The notes: generated by a model from the letters alone, not told the origin. 64,000 bases of DNA from Hanleya hanleyi (GCA_036873755.1 JAVTVY010057047.1:225124-289123); one strand, 5' to 3'. Counted from the stretch's first letter, positions 11,640-24,054 are shown. Program-made: numbers and translations.

Positions 11640-12480
11640 GAATAAGTGACAGCAACTGTATCTTTGACTCGCTTCTATGTCTGGACAATTTTTTTCCATG
11701 CTCACGACTCCCGTATAAAGGAAATACTTGTAGGCCGTGATATCAAGCACCTTTCTTCAAATGTTGAATATCCTCACCCCACCATTTTGAACATTCTACA
11801 ATTTTATGATCGTATATTTCATCAGCAGATTGATGTTGTGTTTTAGTGGTTGCCTAGCCACGTTGGCATCAAAGGAAATACTGAAGCTGACGAAATGGCT
11901 ATTAGCAGCCCTAAGGCAGCCCTGGATAATGAGGTTGATCCTGATGGAATCTCATATAGTGATTTCAGACCTTCTATCTGTGCTTATGTGAGAAAGCTGT
12001 TTCAATCTTTATGGGATGCTGTGGATAATGACAAACTTCATGAGTTTCAAAAAACTCTATGATATATTCATCTGAGTAGCCAGAAACGTTTCGATCAAGT
12101 CTTGATCAGGCGAGGTAGAATCGGCCATACCCGATTGACTCACAAACATCTGCTAAAACAGGAACCAGTCCCAAAGTGGAGATCTCTCAGTGAAACAATT
12201 CTGATCGACTGTATAGATTTTAAGATTGTAAGACATTCTCTTTCTCAAGCAGCTACTTTACAAGATGGTTTAATCGGGTAAAAGAAGACTCTATTTAGGC
12301 TATTTGAAAGAAATCGGTTTGTTGCTTAAGTTTTAATGTATGTGAATGATGTTGTGTTGATTACTTCTGGATTGCTGTTTTGTTCACTTGTTTTTGTTGG
12401 AATACTTAGAATTTTGTTTGATCGTCGCCATATAACTGAAATATTGCTGAACGCTTCGTTAAACCTTAATTGTCTATCTC
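11640..12480 (+). pseudogene. LINE RNase H domain, ORF2 tail and 3' end
   Basis: Frames at 11,806-12,062 encode the C-terminal half of a LINE-type RNase H domain, with the signature PSHVGIKGNTEADEMA that carries its His and Asp catalytic positions. ORF2 tail residues follow (TRLTHKHLLKQ, with the knuckle Cys positions degenerate), then a 3' UTR with GATCGTCGCCATATAACTGA and GTTAAACCTTAATTGTCT. Several stops and shifts make it a pseudogene. RT and endonuclease are missing here. Confidence 0.7.
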
Positions 12481-12589
12481 CGCTAACCTGTAATGATGAA
12501 CTCAATCAATGCGTGACTGAGATACATCATTCTTTTCAACACCACCTTGCAACGAAAATCATATAGATTAAGATTACTGATCAGCGACT

Positions 12590-12850
12590 GATGTGTATGA
12601 TGAAAACAATGAAAACTGATGACCGCTTCTCTCTTGCAAGCATTTTGCCCATTTTCCCCGGTTTTCTCCTGACCGGAACGTTCCGCTTTGTTAGATGGAT
12701 ATGAAGTTGCCTGATGATCTCGATTCGATTTCGAGCTGGATTGGGCTGATAGCCGACGGACTTGTACTTCGAGATAAATCCGAGATAACAAAACGATAGA
12801 TTAGGGACCATTCGAGAGGAGATATTTATCGGTATCATAATCGAGGAACC
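12590..12850. repeat. Unclassified dispersed repeat, copy 2
   Basis: Diverged copy of 3,840-4,125, sharing CGGAACGTTCCG-like and GAGATATTTATCGGTATCA motifs. Confidence 0.45.
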
Positions 12851-12879
12851 CTCTTAATCGAGTGTATGCGAGCCCATAA

Positions 12880-13815
12880 GGAGAGCTAAAAATACCTGTG
12901 ATGCTATTAGCTGTTAGCATCAGAACACGAACAGGTATAACATGCAAATATAGATCTAAAAAAACTAGTTCCTTGCCAAAGACAAGCCGTCAGCATTTTC
13001 CAATGACGCCAGCAATACATTTCGATATTTCTGTTGTACAGTTTGTACTCAGTCAGCCTTTGACGGTGACGGGATGAAGATCTCGCGTTACACGGTGTTC
13101 ATATGGCCATCAGTAATATCTATTACCGAATTTGTAAAACAAAATGTTTCAAGGGCGCCAGATAGAAAATATCATATGCCTAAGCGATGTCACTATTTTA
13201 AAAAATTATATTAAAACAATTCATTGCTTGTTCAACCAACCATTCATATTGCACCTGGTCACAGCTGTTTACCTCTCGCTATCTATTTAGCGATAAAGCT
13301 AAATAATTTCAGGAATCAAATAATACATTCTTATCTAAATGTTGCTGCCAGGGAGAAGACCAGTATTTGCGTCTTTAGAAACAGATTTTAAGGTCATCGA
13401 ATAATCAAATCAACAGAATAAAGGGAGCCTTCCTCCATGTTTGGCATTGAAGGAAGATATTTACACTGTGGTTATCAATGTACCCTTGCATATCACCTAC
13501 CCTAATTGCTTTTCAGGATTTCGATGTTATTGTATTGTGTACAAAAGTTTGGAGCTGGATAAGCTCTGATTGTAAGATATCTCAAAGACTCGCATATCGT
13601 TCTCGAGCCGTGCAGCCATAATAGCTTCTATAGATGTTTAAAGGTTACCATATCCTTCTGAACTACATCAACTGAAGCAAATAACCTGACCGAAAAATTC
13701 GCTATGTTTTTCATTGCATCCTTTTGTGAAAACCTGGAGTATAGAGCCTCAAAATATCGAAGCGCATCTTAGGCATATCACTTGCTTCTTAATTCATGTA
13801 ACACGAAGTGTGGTT
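12880..13815. repeat. Long direct repeat, copy 2
   Basis: Second copy of 10,300-11,440 in the same orientation, about 1.5 kb further along. The two frame a LINE fragment and may be two insertions of one unclassified element or a segmental duplication. Confidence 0.6.
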
Positions 13816-13859
13816 TTCTCTAATATCAATATTCTCTAATAGACAACGGCTGAATTATG

Positions 13860-14900
13860 GATGACGGACCAGACGCTTGAAATCCATTGCTATTCTTTGC
13901 CTAATAGAAGGCGGAGGGCTCTCATCTTTCCTAATAACCAATGTGAGAAATCCGCTGCAAAGTTAGAGCACGGACGTCGAGAAGACCAGAGCTCTGGAGG
14001 CTGGTCGTCCTGGAGATAACTATATATAAATAGCTAGCAAGTATCCTTGTCAGCTGTACTGGTTCTGTCCTCTTCAGACAATCCTCTTCATTTCACAATC
14101 ATTTATGATTTGGACTGTCCATCGATAATGGCACTTACATCTGTCCGCGTTTTGTCCAGAATTTAAAACTGAGTGGTTAACTTTTATCACGTCGTGAATG
14201 AATTTCACTTAAGGGAAGTATACTGAAACCGTACCGTATTCTCTGGAGTGGAGAGTTGACATCAGTCAATAATGGACAGCAATATCATTGTACAAATCTA
14301 CTTAAGTTACCCCAAGGAACTGATTGCTGGAGCACTCGATGACACGGTGAACTATTCTAATAATTTCATCTTGTCAAGTTGAAAATCTTCCACTCGTGCG
14401 CTGTAATGCCAAGGCGTTAAATCTCAGAGAAACGTTTTCGTAATAGATTTCCATGTCCTAAGCAAAATCTCTCCTGGGGACAAATCGCTTCACTTGCGTT
14501 GGTGAGACATTCATAATACCCCTTGAAGAATGGAATCACTGTAGCATTTCCGATTTATTGTGTCCCCCATGTTTGATTGAAATGTATAGCGATACCCCGT
14601 GTTAACCTGAATCAGAGTTAGTGGGAATATAATAATATCAACGCTGTCTGTTAATCTTTTGCAAAACAATCTCTCATTAATCGACTACATTTCGAAGGTC
14701 AAAGTAAAACTTAATAGAATACTGAAAATTAATGTGAAAGATATCTGATATGTGGCAATGTAAGATTTATTTACGTCAAGTAGAAGCGTGATCTACATAC
14801 ATTTGAATAATACCACCGTATCTGACTTTTACCATACATAAGTTGATACTGGCACTTTCTTACAGGCTGTCATCATATATATACGTGAAGTTGGACAGAG
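13860..14900. repeat. Unclassified repeat family A, copy 2
   Basis: Related to 4,523-5,290 and longer. No domain recognised. 14,900-16,140 that follows holds only short unsupported frames and no recognisable element apart from family B similarity to about 15,040. Confidence 0.45.
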
Positions 14901-16150
14901 AAGATACTTATTATTATTTGGATGTCATTATTTTTGCTGTTCATTCCTGGAGTTAGTCAATGAAAATCAGTGGAATACATGCCCAGATTAACAGTGTGCA
15001 TTACCAAAGACAAGCGTCAGATTCGGCATCCAGTAACCTGACCGTCCCAGTAGAGGAATTTCGGCGTCAATATTTGGAGAACCACAACCCAAGACACAAC
15101 CGACATCAAATCCAAACGGAGGAAAATCAAAACACATGCTGGTATCTTGCAAGAGATAAATGCTCAACAGTTTTCGGTGTTGTCGTGAAGACTTCAACAT
15201 TTTGTGATACAGATTAGGTGATAAGAACATCATGATATTTTATTTCAGAAGAATTTCCAAGTCCTTTCAAGAGCACGATGTATCTCAATGACTGTTTGAT
15301 TGCGTGTGCTCGTATAACACCATGAAGATATTGTATTACATGATATTTATACAATCATGTAGCAGGAGGTCAATAGTTGAGCGAAAGAATTTTCATGATC
15401 CACCTTTAGATCGGCTTTGTTTGTTATAAGTGCACACAGAAGTTAAACGCCAAAGAAAATGGTCATTGCCCGGGTAAGTTTGTCTAGACGTAAATAAGAC
15501 ACTAAATGGAAGTTTAGTGTCAAATACAGGTGTCCGCGGTCCTGATTTGCAGTAACAAATATCGTTAACTTGGGTATAACCGATATCGCTTGACCTTAAG
15601 AGTACAACATTTAAATGGCTTTCGACGAGGGATGAGTGACAACTCGATACGTCCAAATTGAGCCTTAGTTTCACGTTTATATCCAGACGACCTTTGTTTC
15701 AATCTTCACGTCTTCGATTTACAATAACTACTTGTAGCAGGCACCTTTATCAAAATGTTGAATATCCGCTAACTTGCAATGATGATCATTAGATATAAAT
15801 TTGTCAGATTTACCTGAAAGTCAATCAGGAGCAACAATAAATGTGACGCATCTTGTTTAGACGTATCTACTTCAACAGCGTTTAATTCTTAGACTACCAT
15901 ATATTTATTCACCGTACTCCGTAATTTACTTTGCGTTGCGTTACATTACTGTGATTGCGACACCATCTCCATGAACAATAGCTAATAACCAATCCAGGTC
16001 AAAGAGTACAATGTATTTCTTGTTGAATGTTATCCACTGAATATATTCGACTTATTTCGGTCGAAACTTTAAGGCCCAATTTTGGAATTTGATTTTGACT
16101 AGATAGTCACTCATCACGGTCAGGGAAAAAATACTTCATGCTTTCCTCCA

Positions 16151-17280
16151 ATTATAAGCGTCTGGTCCGTCATTCATAATTCAGCCGTCGTCCATTAAAG
16201 AATATCAGCGTCCGTAATCCAAATACATATTCCATATAACAGCATTAGCACCAAATTCAAACAGACACTCATAGTATACATGAACATAGGCTAGTTTCCA
16301 GCAAGAGAGAAGCGGTCAACAGTTTTCATTGATGACGGCAAGACATCATGATGTTCCAAAAGTATCTAATCCGTATCGCCGATCAGGATTCTTAATCCAT
16401 ATGATATTCGTTGTAAAGTCATCATCTAGAAAATGATGTATCTGTCATGCTTTGATTGTGACCGTTCATATGAGCACCAGGAGGATCTTGAAGTACATGG
16501 ATTCATACGGCCCCTAGCCCTGTGATAAGCGGAATTAGACACAAGTTACGAAGCGTAACGCCATATATCTTGAACACTACGCTCGTATTTTGCTATCAGC
16601 ATGCGACATGTATCGCCGAATTTGAGTGGAGGCGCTTGGTGGTATACCTCTGCTTTATAAGTTTCTGCAATTATGTTTTATGAGGTTGATTAAAATCGTC
16701 ACATTTAAGACAGGATATCGCAAATGCTACTAGGCGAGATATGCTATATGCAGGTCCCACTGGAATATTACTATCCAGAAAGTGATAGTTTACGATGTCG
16801 AAATTGAAATCACCTGTTTTGTTATCAAGTCGACGAGAGAGAAGGCCCGCTTCATTTTCATAGAGATAATGGTCTAAATATGATAGGTGGGGCTATCTGT
16901 GGTTTCCTTCAAATTCAGTGAGAGAGAGAAAGAATTAAGGTTTAGCGTCGCGTTCAGCCAAATATCAGCTATATAGCGACGATCAAATTCAGTGAAGGTG
17001 GATATATATCCTTCACCGTCATTTATGTAGCGATTATCCGATTATCCAGAACATCATCTATATAGCATTTGGTGAATGAGAAGGAACGGGCTTTGAATTG
17101 ATCGTTTTTCGAAAGCGCCTGATTATAGTCATATTCATAAGAGAACAGATAAAGGTCAGCCAACAGGGGTGCACAATCAGTACCCATTGGAATATCTATA
17201 TGCTGTTGATATTTTGTATTGTCAAATTTCACATAGATATTTTTAATGAGAAATTCAAGCAACTCTGTAAAAAAGAGATA
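16151..17280 (-). mobile_element. RT element copy with a small LINE-tail insertion
   Basis: Minus-strand copy covering the terminal unit (from ATTATAAGCG), 3' region and the RT C-terminal half up to a MGTDCAPLLADLYLF box at about 17,150. Further RT sequence (TTT-for-LYT motif A region) continues at about 17,350-17,520 after a 60-bp piece of the outer unit. Frames are broken. The catalytic box reads YIDDVLDNRI, with a deletion after it. Confidence 0.7.
16921..16983 (-). mobile_element. 63-bp LINE 3'-tail insertion with target-site duplication
   Basis: Minus-strand LINE tail (GATCGTCGCTATATAGCTGA to the CT-rich end) interrupts the RT coding region. It is flanked by a perfect 11-bp duplication, CAAATTCAGTG, at 16,910-16,920 and 16,984-16,994. 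Confidence 0.85.
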
Positions 17281-17564
17281 TGAAGTCATGTGACGCAGTC
17301 AGTATGTCGGCACCTCTTCCCACTTCCCTTATATGTGTTGTAATGAATGGTATCCCGTGTGTGTAGTAGAGCTAAGGAATGCTTTATGACTTCTGACAAT
17401 AATATATCTGTGATCAGTTTTCTTGGACAGAGAAACTGTTAATGAACTTAGACGGTCAATAAGGTCCTGATGAGGGACTGTAGTGTAGAGAGTTGAGAAA
17501 TCTCGTGTGGATACATGGGCTTAATCTGTCGGACAAACTACTTATTATTGATGGAACACAGTAA

Positions 17565-17728
17565 ATTACAAGCGTCTGGTCCGTCATTCCTAATTCAGCC
17601 GTCGTCCATTAGAGAATATCCGCGTCTATAATCCAAAGACATATTCCATATAACAGTATTAGCACCAAATTCAAAAAGACAATCATCGTATACATAAACA
17701 TAGGCTTGTTTCCTGCAGGAGAGAAGCA
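17565..17728 (-). mobile_element. RT-element terminal unit, partial
   Basis: Begins at the constant end ATTACAAGCGTCTGG and stops inside the unit. LINE ORF2-tail sequence follows at 17,735-17,900. Confidence 0.7.
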
Positions 17729-17904
17729 TGGTAGTCGCTATACTCATCTGAACAGCCAGAAACTTTTCGATCAAGCCCTGATCAGGCGATGTAGAATCGG
17801 CCATACACGATTTACTCACGAACGTTTACTAAAAATGAGCCAATCTCAAGGGGTAGTCCATGGCACGAAGATCTCACAGTGAAACATATTCTTATCTATA
17901 AAAG

Positions 17905-20261
17905 CTGTTCATTCAGGTGATGAGCCCCCTTTTACAAGGTATAATTTCGAGAAAGCAAACTGGCCAGAATTTGAAAAGCAATGTTCACAAAAATTAGTCA
18001 CTTTCGCTGATGTCCCAGATCCTATACAGTTATTCTCAGATATGCTGATTGAAATTGCTAACCAAACCATACCCACATCTTCAGAAGTTGCATCTATTAG
18101 AAAACCATGGTTTATTGATGACTGCGAAGAAGCAAGAAAATGTAGGAAGAAAGCTGAACGATATTTCCGCCGACATCCTAATCCTGAAAATTTTAAAGAT
18201 CTGAAAGTTACAAGAGCGAAAGCTCGTAGAACCATGAAACAGAATAAACGTGATACTTGAAAAAATTATACTTCTAAGATCAATACACATACTCCCATAA
18301 CGAATTGGAATATGATCCAAAGAATAAAAGGTAAAAGTCCAGCGTTCATCATCTCAACGATGGAGATCAGGTGATAACATAGTAGAACTTGCAAATAAAT
18401 TAGGCGAAACAATTGCCAAAAACATCTTCGTCAGATAATTATGTACCAAAAAAGAGAAGAGAAAAATGAAATAAAATTCTCCCCCGGTAACCTTGAAAGC
18501 TACAACGCTATGTTTACAATTGAGGAACTTGATGCTTCTCTCACGAAAGCTAACGATTCTGCTGCAGGCCCTGATAATATTCATTATCTACTTTTGAAAC
18601 ATCTACCCGAATCTTCTTTGGAAATCCTATTGTGCATATTCAACAGACTTTGGCTGACAAAAGACTTTCCACTGACATGGCGTAATGTCATAGTTATACC
18701 AGTACCTAAGCCTGACCGTAACCATACAGACCCTGGTAATTATCACCCGATTTCACTGACTAGCTGTGTTTGTAAAACAATGGAACGCATGATAAATGAT
18801 CGCCTTGTTTGGTACCTGGAAACTGAAAAGTAACTTACTGATATTCAAGCTGGTTTCCGTAAAAATATAGGTACCATTGATCATTAAGTCAGATTAGATT
18901 CGTTTGTCAAGAATGCTTCCGCCAAGAATGAACATGTGGTTTCTATCTTTTTTTGATTTAGAAAAGGCCTATGATACTACTTGGAAATACGGCATTCTAA
19001 AAGATCTTCATAATATGGGGTTAAAGGGTCGGTTACCCGTTTTTATATTCAATTGTTTAGAAGATCGACAATTCCAGATTCGGCTGGATACAACCTTGTC
19101 TGATCATTTCGATCAGAATCGGGGTGTCCCACAGGGCAGTATTTTGAGGAATAGTCTGTTTAGTATCCACATCAACAGCTTAGCTACAGTTTTGACTAAA
19201 TCAATTGATGGTTCACTCTTTGTAGACGATTTCAACATATCGTGTAGTGGAAAAAGTATACACAATATTGAGAGACCATTACAACTTTGTCTAAATAGAA
19301 TTCAGAAATGGTGTCTAGAAAATGGCTTCAAATTCTCCAGAGCTAAGACAAATTGTATACAGTTTTGCAGAAAGTATTTCCAGCACACAAATACAGTGCT
19401 TACATTAGATGAAACTGAACTCAAGGTAGTAAAATAAGTCAAATTCTTAGGAATATTGTCTGACCACCGACTAACGTTCAAATCGCATATAAATTGCTTG
19501 AAAGCCAGGTGCACAAAAGCGCTTGATTTGTTGAAGGTAGTTGCCATCTATAAGTGGGGAGGAGATCAGCAAATGCTTCTTCCTTTTTTTAAATCACTTG
19601 TTCGTTCTAAACTTAACTATGGTTCTATTGTTTACAACGGTGCATGCAAGTCAAACTTGGCAAAGCTAGATCCGGTTCACCATCAATGACTAAGACTTTG
19701 CCTCGGAGCGTTCAGAACATCCCCTAAGGAAAGCTTATATGTCGAAGCAGATGAAATTCCTTTAGAACTTCGAAGAATTAAACTATCACTGCAATATATC
19801 ACAACATTGCGTTCAAATCACTCAAATCCTGCATATAACTGTGTTTTCAAACCTCAGTACATGTACGTTGATTTCTATTTAAAGAAACCCTCCATTATTC
19901 CACCTCTTGGGATTCGTATGAAATCACACATTGTAGCAGCTGATAGTTCGCTTAATCAAATTTTACCCAACAAGCTCTTACCAACTCCACCATGGCAGTT
20001 AATCAAACCAGAAGTAGATATTACTTTGACGAATATAAAAAGGCAGAAACGTGTCAGCTCGTGTATACACAAGAATATGGTCTACCAAGAGAGAAATACA
20101 GATCGCATAAGGCTATTTATACAGATGGTTCTAAAGATGGTGAGAGAGTAGCACGTGCTACTATCTTTAGTTCCAAAACTAAAACCTATCGACTACCAGG
20201 TAAACGTTCGATATTCACTGCAGAAGCAAAAACTCTATTGTCGGCTTGTCTTGTGTTGTAA
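17905..20261 (+). pseudogene. LINE ORF2: reverse transcriptase plus start of RNase H
   Basis: ORF2 of a non-LTR retrotransposon. Order: endonuclease-RT linker (17,905-18,260, with RKPWFIDDCEEARK), RT fingers and palm (18,441-19,437: PVPKPDRNHTDPGNYHPIS, FDLEKAYDTTW, RGVPQGS, catalytic FVDDF in place of the usual FADD/YADD), thumb (to about 19,690) and the first half of RNase H (YTDGSKDGERVA, then FTAEAKTLL). The combination of RT with RNase H points to I/Nimb-like lineages; the clade is inference. The endonuclease is missing. Stops at 18,258, 18,831, 18,885 and 19,435 break the frame. RNase H is cut at about 20,262 by another element and resumes at 22,026. Confidence 0.82.
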
Positions 20262-20404
20262 TTTTTACCTGTATATGGCGAGATTCTGCTGGTGGACGTT
20301 TCGTCCCCGAGGCCCGCCCCCTGTACAGACCTTTTGGTCTTTGATATATGTTGGCATTTGTGGGAAGTTGATGCTGGGTCGACATCGGGCCTTACAGACT
20401 AGTC

Positions 20405-21262
20405 TTACGGAAGAACTTGATGCTAAAGGTCACATACCGTACAGATATGTATCCACATGGGATTTCACGACTCTCTATACTACAATCCTTCATCAGGACC
20501 TTATTGACCGTCTAAGTTCATTAATAGTATCTTTGTTCAAGAAAACTGATCGTAGATATATTAGTGTCGGAAGCCATAAAGCATTCTTTAGCTCTACTAC
20601 ATACAAGAGATATCATTCATGGGATGTTTCTTTGTTTATAGAGTTGCTTGAATTTCTCATTAAAAATATCTATGTGAAATTTGGCAACACAATATATCTG
20701 CACTTGGGTACTAATTGTGCACCCCTGTTGGCTGACCTGTATCTGTTCTCTTATGACTATGACTATATGCAAGCGCTTTCAAAAACCGATCCATTCAAAG
20801 CCCGTTCCTTCTCATTCACCAAACGCTATATAGACGATCTTCTCGCTGTGGATAATCGCTATATAAATGACGCAGTGAAGGATATATATCCACCTTCACT
20901 GGATTTGAAGGAAACTACAGATAGCCCTACAGGCACATCTTATTTAGATCTCTATCTCTATAAAAATGAAGCGGGCATTCTCTCTCGTCGATTTTATGAC
21001 AAAAGAGATGATTACAATTTCGACATCGTAAACTATCCCTTTCTGGACAGTAATATTCCAGTGGGACCTGCATATGGCGTATACATATCACGCCTAGTGG
21101 CATTTGCTAGATCCTGTGTTAAATGTGACGATTTTAATCAACGTCACAAAACATTGTTGCAGAAACTTATAAAACAGGGCTATTCCACCAAACGCCTCCA
21201 CTCAAAAGTTTCTCAAATTTGGCGATACATATCGCATGCTGAAAGCAAAATTCGAACGTAGC
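20405..21262 (+). CDS. Reverse transcriptase of the RT element (longest copy in the window)
   Basis: The open frame runs 20,155-21,261, but residues before about 20,405 belong to the outer unit. Visible RT motifs: STWDFTTLYTTI (motif A, catalytic Asp), LGTNCAPLLADLYLFSY (motif B), RYIDDLLAVDNRYI (motif C, catalytic Asp pair), then a long conserved C-terminal region. This family is common in invertebrate and fish genomes; its affinity to Penelope-like elements is my inference, and no GIY-YIG or other endonuclease is visible. A one-base shift near 21,208 replaces the usual ending. The N-terminal fingers are missing, so the copy is probably inactive. Other fragments are listed separately. Confidence 0.75.
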
Positions 21263-21469
21263 GTGCAAGACCTATGGTGCTACGTTTCGTAACTTGTGTC
21301 TAATTCCGCTTAACCCGGAGCTAGGGGCCGTATGAACCCATGTACTTCAAGATCCTCATGGTACCCATATGAACAGTCACAATCAAAGCGTGACTGAGAT
21401 ACATCATTCTTTAGTTGACGACGTTACAACGAATATTATGGATTAAGAATACTGATCAGCGATACGGAT

Positions 21470-21693
21470 TTGATATTTTTGGAACATCATGATGTCTTGC
21501 CGGCATCATTGAAAACTGTTGACCGCTTCTCTCTTGCAGGAAACAAGCCTATGTTTATGTATACTATGATTGTCTTTTTGAATTTGGTGCTAATACTGTT
21601 ATATGGAATATGGAATAGGTCTTTGGATTATGGACGCGGATATTCTCTAATGGACGACGGCTGAATTATGGATGACGGACTAGACGCTTGTAA
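21470..21693 (+). repeat. RT-element terminal unit, reference copy
   Basis: About 220 bp from GATATTTTTGGAACATCATG to GACGCTTGTAAT, repeated at least nine times in the window with the same 3' end. It carries a start-codon-led frame (MIFLEHHDVLPASLKTVDR) that is kept open in most copies. A short conserved peptide is possible, but conservation of copies of one recent family is expected anyway. Confidence 0.75.
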
Positions 21694-22025
21694 TTTTGTG
21701 TTAAATGCCGTCATTTTCATCTGACGACGATACAACGCCAGTGTACGAGTTGTCACAGCGAGTTGTCAGGGCATTTCCATCGTAGCTCCCTATATTTGTA
21801 TCTAATACCGCTTATGCCGGTGCTAGAGGCCGTGTGGTCATATCATCCGAGTTGCCACATGAACAGGTACAATAAAAGCGTACCTGAGATACAACACATA
21901 TCACGAATCGTTAGATTCTTGGTATGTGCTTTAGAATAGGTTAACCGGAAGACTATACTGTGAGGTCATGTGGCTCTGTCAGTATGTCGGCACCTCTTCC
22001 CACTTCCCTTATATGTGCTGTAATT

Positions 22026-22740
22026 AGAAAGATTTGGGTCCACTAAAAGGAAGAAATATGTCATATTCTCAGATTCACTGTCATGCCTTCAAGCGACTGA
22101 AAGTGGAAATTCATCTGATCCCATCATCTTGAATATTCTACAATTATATGACTGTAAATTTGATCAACAGATTGATATTGTGTTTTGTTGGGTACCTAGT
22201 GACGTTGACATCGGGAAATACTGAATCAGGTTGAAAGGTAATACTGAAGCTGATAAAATGGCTAAGGCAGCCCTAATGATGAGGTTGATCCTGCTGGAAT
22301 CCCATACTGCGATTTCAGACCATCTGTCGGTGCTTGTTTGAGAAAGTTGTTTCAATCTTTGTGGGATGCTATGGATAATAACAAACTTCACGAGTTTCAA
22401 GGAGAGAGAGAGAGAGAATTAAGGTTTAATGTCGCATTCTGCAATATTTCAGCTATATAGCTACGATCAAACAAAATTCTAAGTATTCAAGATAGAGAGA
22501 GAGAGAAAATTATGTGTTAACGTCGCATTCAGCAATATTTCAGCTATATAGCACGAGTTTCAAATAACTGTAGGCTATTCTCATCTGAACAGCCAGAAAC
22601 GTTTCGATCAAGCCATGATTAGACGATGTAGAAGCGGCCATACACGATTAACTCACGAGCAGTTGCTGAAAAAAAAGAACCAGTCCCAAGGTGTATTCTT
22701 TGCCACGAAGATCTCACTGAGATAACTTTTATCAAGCAGC
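22026..22740 (+). pseudogene. LINE RNase H second half and ORF2 tail
   Basis: Resumes the domain cut at 20,262. Broken frames encode the IFSDSLSCLQATESG region (second catalytic Asp), then the WVPSDV box and the tail (RLTHEQLLKK). It is interrupted at 22,401-22,551 by LINE tails. Confidence 0.65.
22401..22551 (-). mobile_element. Two LINE 3' tails in tandem with target-site duplication
   Basis: Two minus-strand tails (each with a CT-rich end, GACGTTAA-like motif and TATATAGCTGAAAT) lie head to tail. The pair is flanked by a perfect 12-bp duplication CACGAGTTTCAA at 22,389-22,400 and 22,552-22,563, so it entered in one event. Confidence 0.8.
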
Positions 22741-22744
22741 TAAC

Positions 22745-23140
22745 GAAGGAAATATATCCACCTACCCTTAATTTGAAGGAAAATACAGATAACCTAAAGA
22801 CAACATCATATTTAGACCTATATCTCTATGAAAAATACTAATAAACAGCAGGCCTTCTGTTTCGTGAACATCACGACAAGAGATATCATTGCAATATCGA
22901 CATCTTAAGCTATCCCTTTCTGGAAAGTAATATTCCAATAGAACATGCATATGGCGTATACATATCACGCCTAGTAGCATTTGCTAGAACCCGTTTGAAT
23001 TGTGACAATTTTGATCCACGTCACAAGATAATCAACACCTAATAAAACATGGTTATACAACCAAGCGCCTTTAGTTTCTTCAATTTGGCGATACAAACCT
23101 CATGCTCATATAAACATACGATCTATGGCGTTACGTTTCG
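22745..23140 (+). pseudogene. Diverged RT-element coding fragment
   Basis: Plus-strand frames with stops correspond to the RT C-terminal region (IYPPTLNLKENTDN, then NIPIEHAYGVYISRLVAFAR). Its divergence from the other copies marks an older insertion. Confidence 0.65.
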
Positions 23141-23309
23141 CGACTTTGGGCATCACATATATTTGTTCTAAACACAATCTTACGTTCAATAAATACTGCC
23201 TCGTTTGGACCGTTTTTTCTGTCTGGTGGTCACATAATTCATCATTTTCTAATAGATTACCTGATAGGGTTATTACCGCTTTGAAATATTTGTATCTAAT
23301 ACTGCTTAA

Positions 23310-23510
23310 GGGGTCACGTCCAATCGATCGAGACGGTTTCTCGATAAACGAGTAAAACCGATAAATATCTCGTCTCGAAGGGTCCCGGTTTATCTCTATC
23401 GATTGTTGTCCCGGATTGCTCCAGGTTTTCTCTCGAAGCGCAAGACCATCTCGATCCTCCTCGAAATAACTCAACTTGCTTCGAGAATGGAATCGAGATG
23501 TCATCAAATG
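23310..23510. repeat. Unclassified dispersed repeat, copy 3 (inverted)
   Basis: Contains AACCGATAAATATCTCGTCTC, the reverse of the motif at 3,840-4,125. Confidence 0.4.
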
Positions 23511-23528
23511 AAAGTTTGAAGTATTCGG

Positions 23529-24048
23529 AATTACAAGCGTCTAGTCCGTCATTCATAATCCAGCCGTCGTCCATTAGAGAATATCCGCGTCCATAATCCA
23601 AAGACCTATTCCATATTCCATATAACAGTATTAGCACCAAATTCAAAAAGACAGTCATAGTATACATAAACATAGGCTTGTTTCCTGCAAGAGAGAAGCG
23701 GTCAACAGTTTTCAGTGATGGTAAGACATCATGATGTTCCAAAAATATCAAATCCGTATCGCTGATCAGTATCCTTAATCCATAATATTCGTTGTAAAGT
23801 CGTCATCTAAAGAATGATGTATCTCAGTTACGCTTTGATTGTGACTGTTCATATGAGTACCATAAGGATCTTGAAGTACATGGGTTCATACGGTCCCTAG
23901 CCCCGGGTTAAGCGGAATTACACACAAGTTACGAAACGTAGCGCCATAGATCTTGAACGCTACGTTCGTATTTTGCTATCAGCATGCGATATGTATCGCC
24001 AAATTTGAGAAACTTTGAGTGGAGGCGCTTGGTGGAATAGCCCTGTTA
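23529..24048 (-). mobile_element. RT-element copy interrupted by the first Polinton
   Basis: Starts at the constant end (AATTACAAGCG), includes the terminal unit, 3' region and the last roughly 35 RT codons, and stops at GGAATAGCCCTGTT where Polinton sequence begins. Other copies continue there with TTWTAAGTTTCTGC. The rest of the RT element is not found on the far side of the Polinton block. Confidence 0.75.
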
Positions 24049-24054
24049 GGCGTA

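Larger units (their letters stand above)
20262..22025 (+). mobile_element. Outer unit carrying an inserted RT element; nested in LINE RNase H
   Basis: The outer unit starts at about 20,262 (ACCTGTATATGGCGAGATTC), is split after ACTAGTCT at about 20,404, and resumes at about 21,694 with TTTGTGTTAAATGCC, ending at CTTATATGTGCTGTAATT. Copies at 2,200-2,695 and 7,430-7,822 are the unsplit form, so 20,405-21,693 is an RT-element insertion. The whole interrupts the LINE RNase H domain, whose sequence continues at 22,026. This gives a clear order: LINE, then outer unit, then RT element. Confidence 0.75.
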
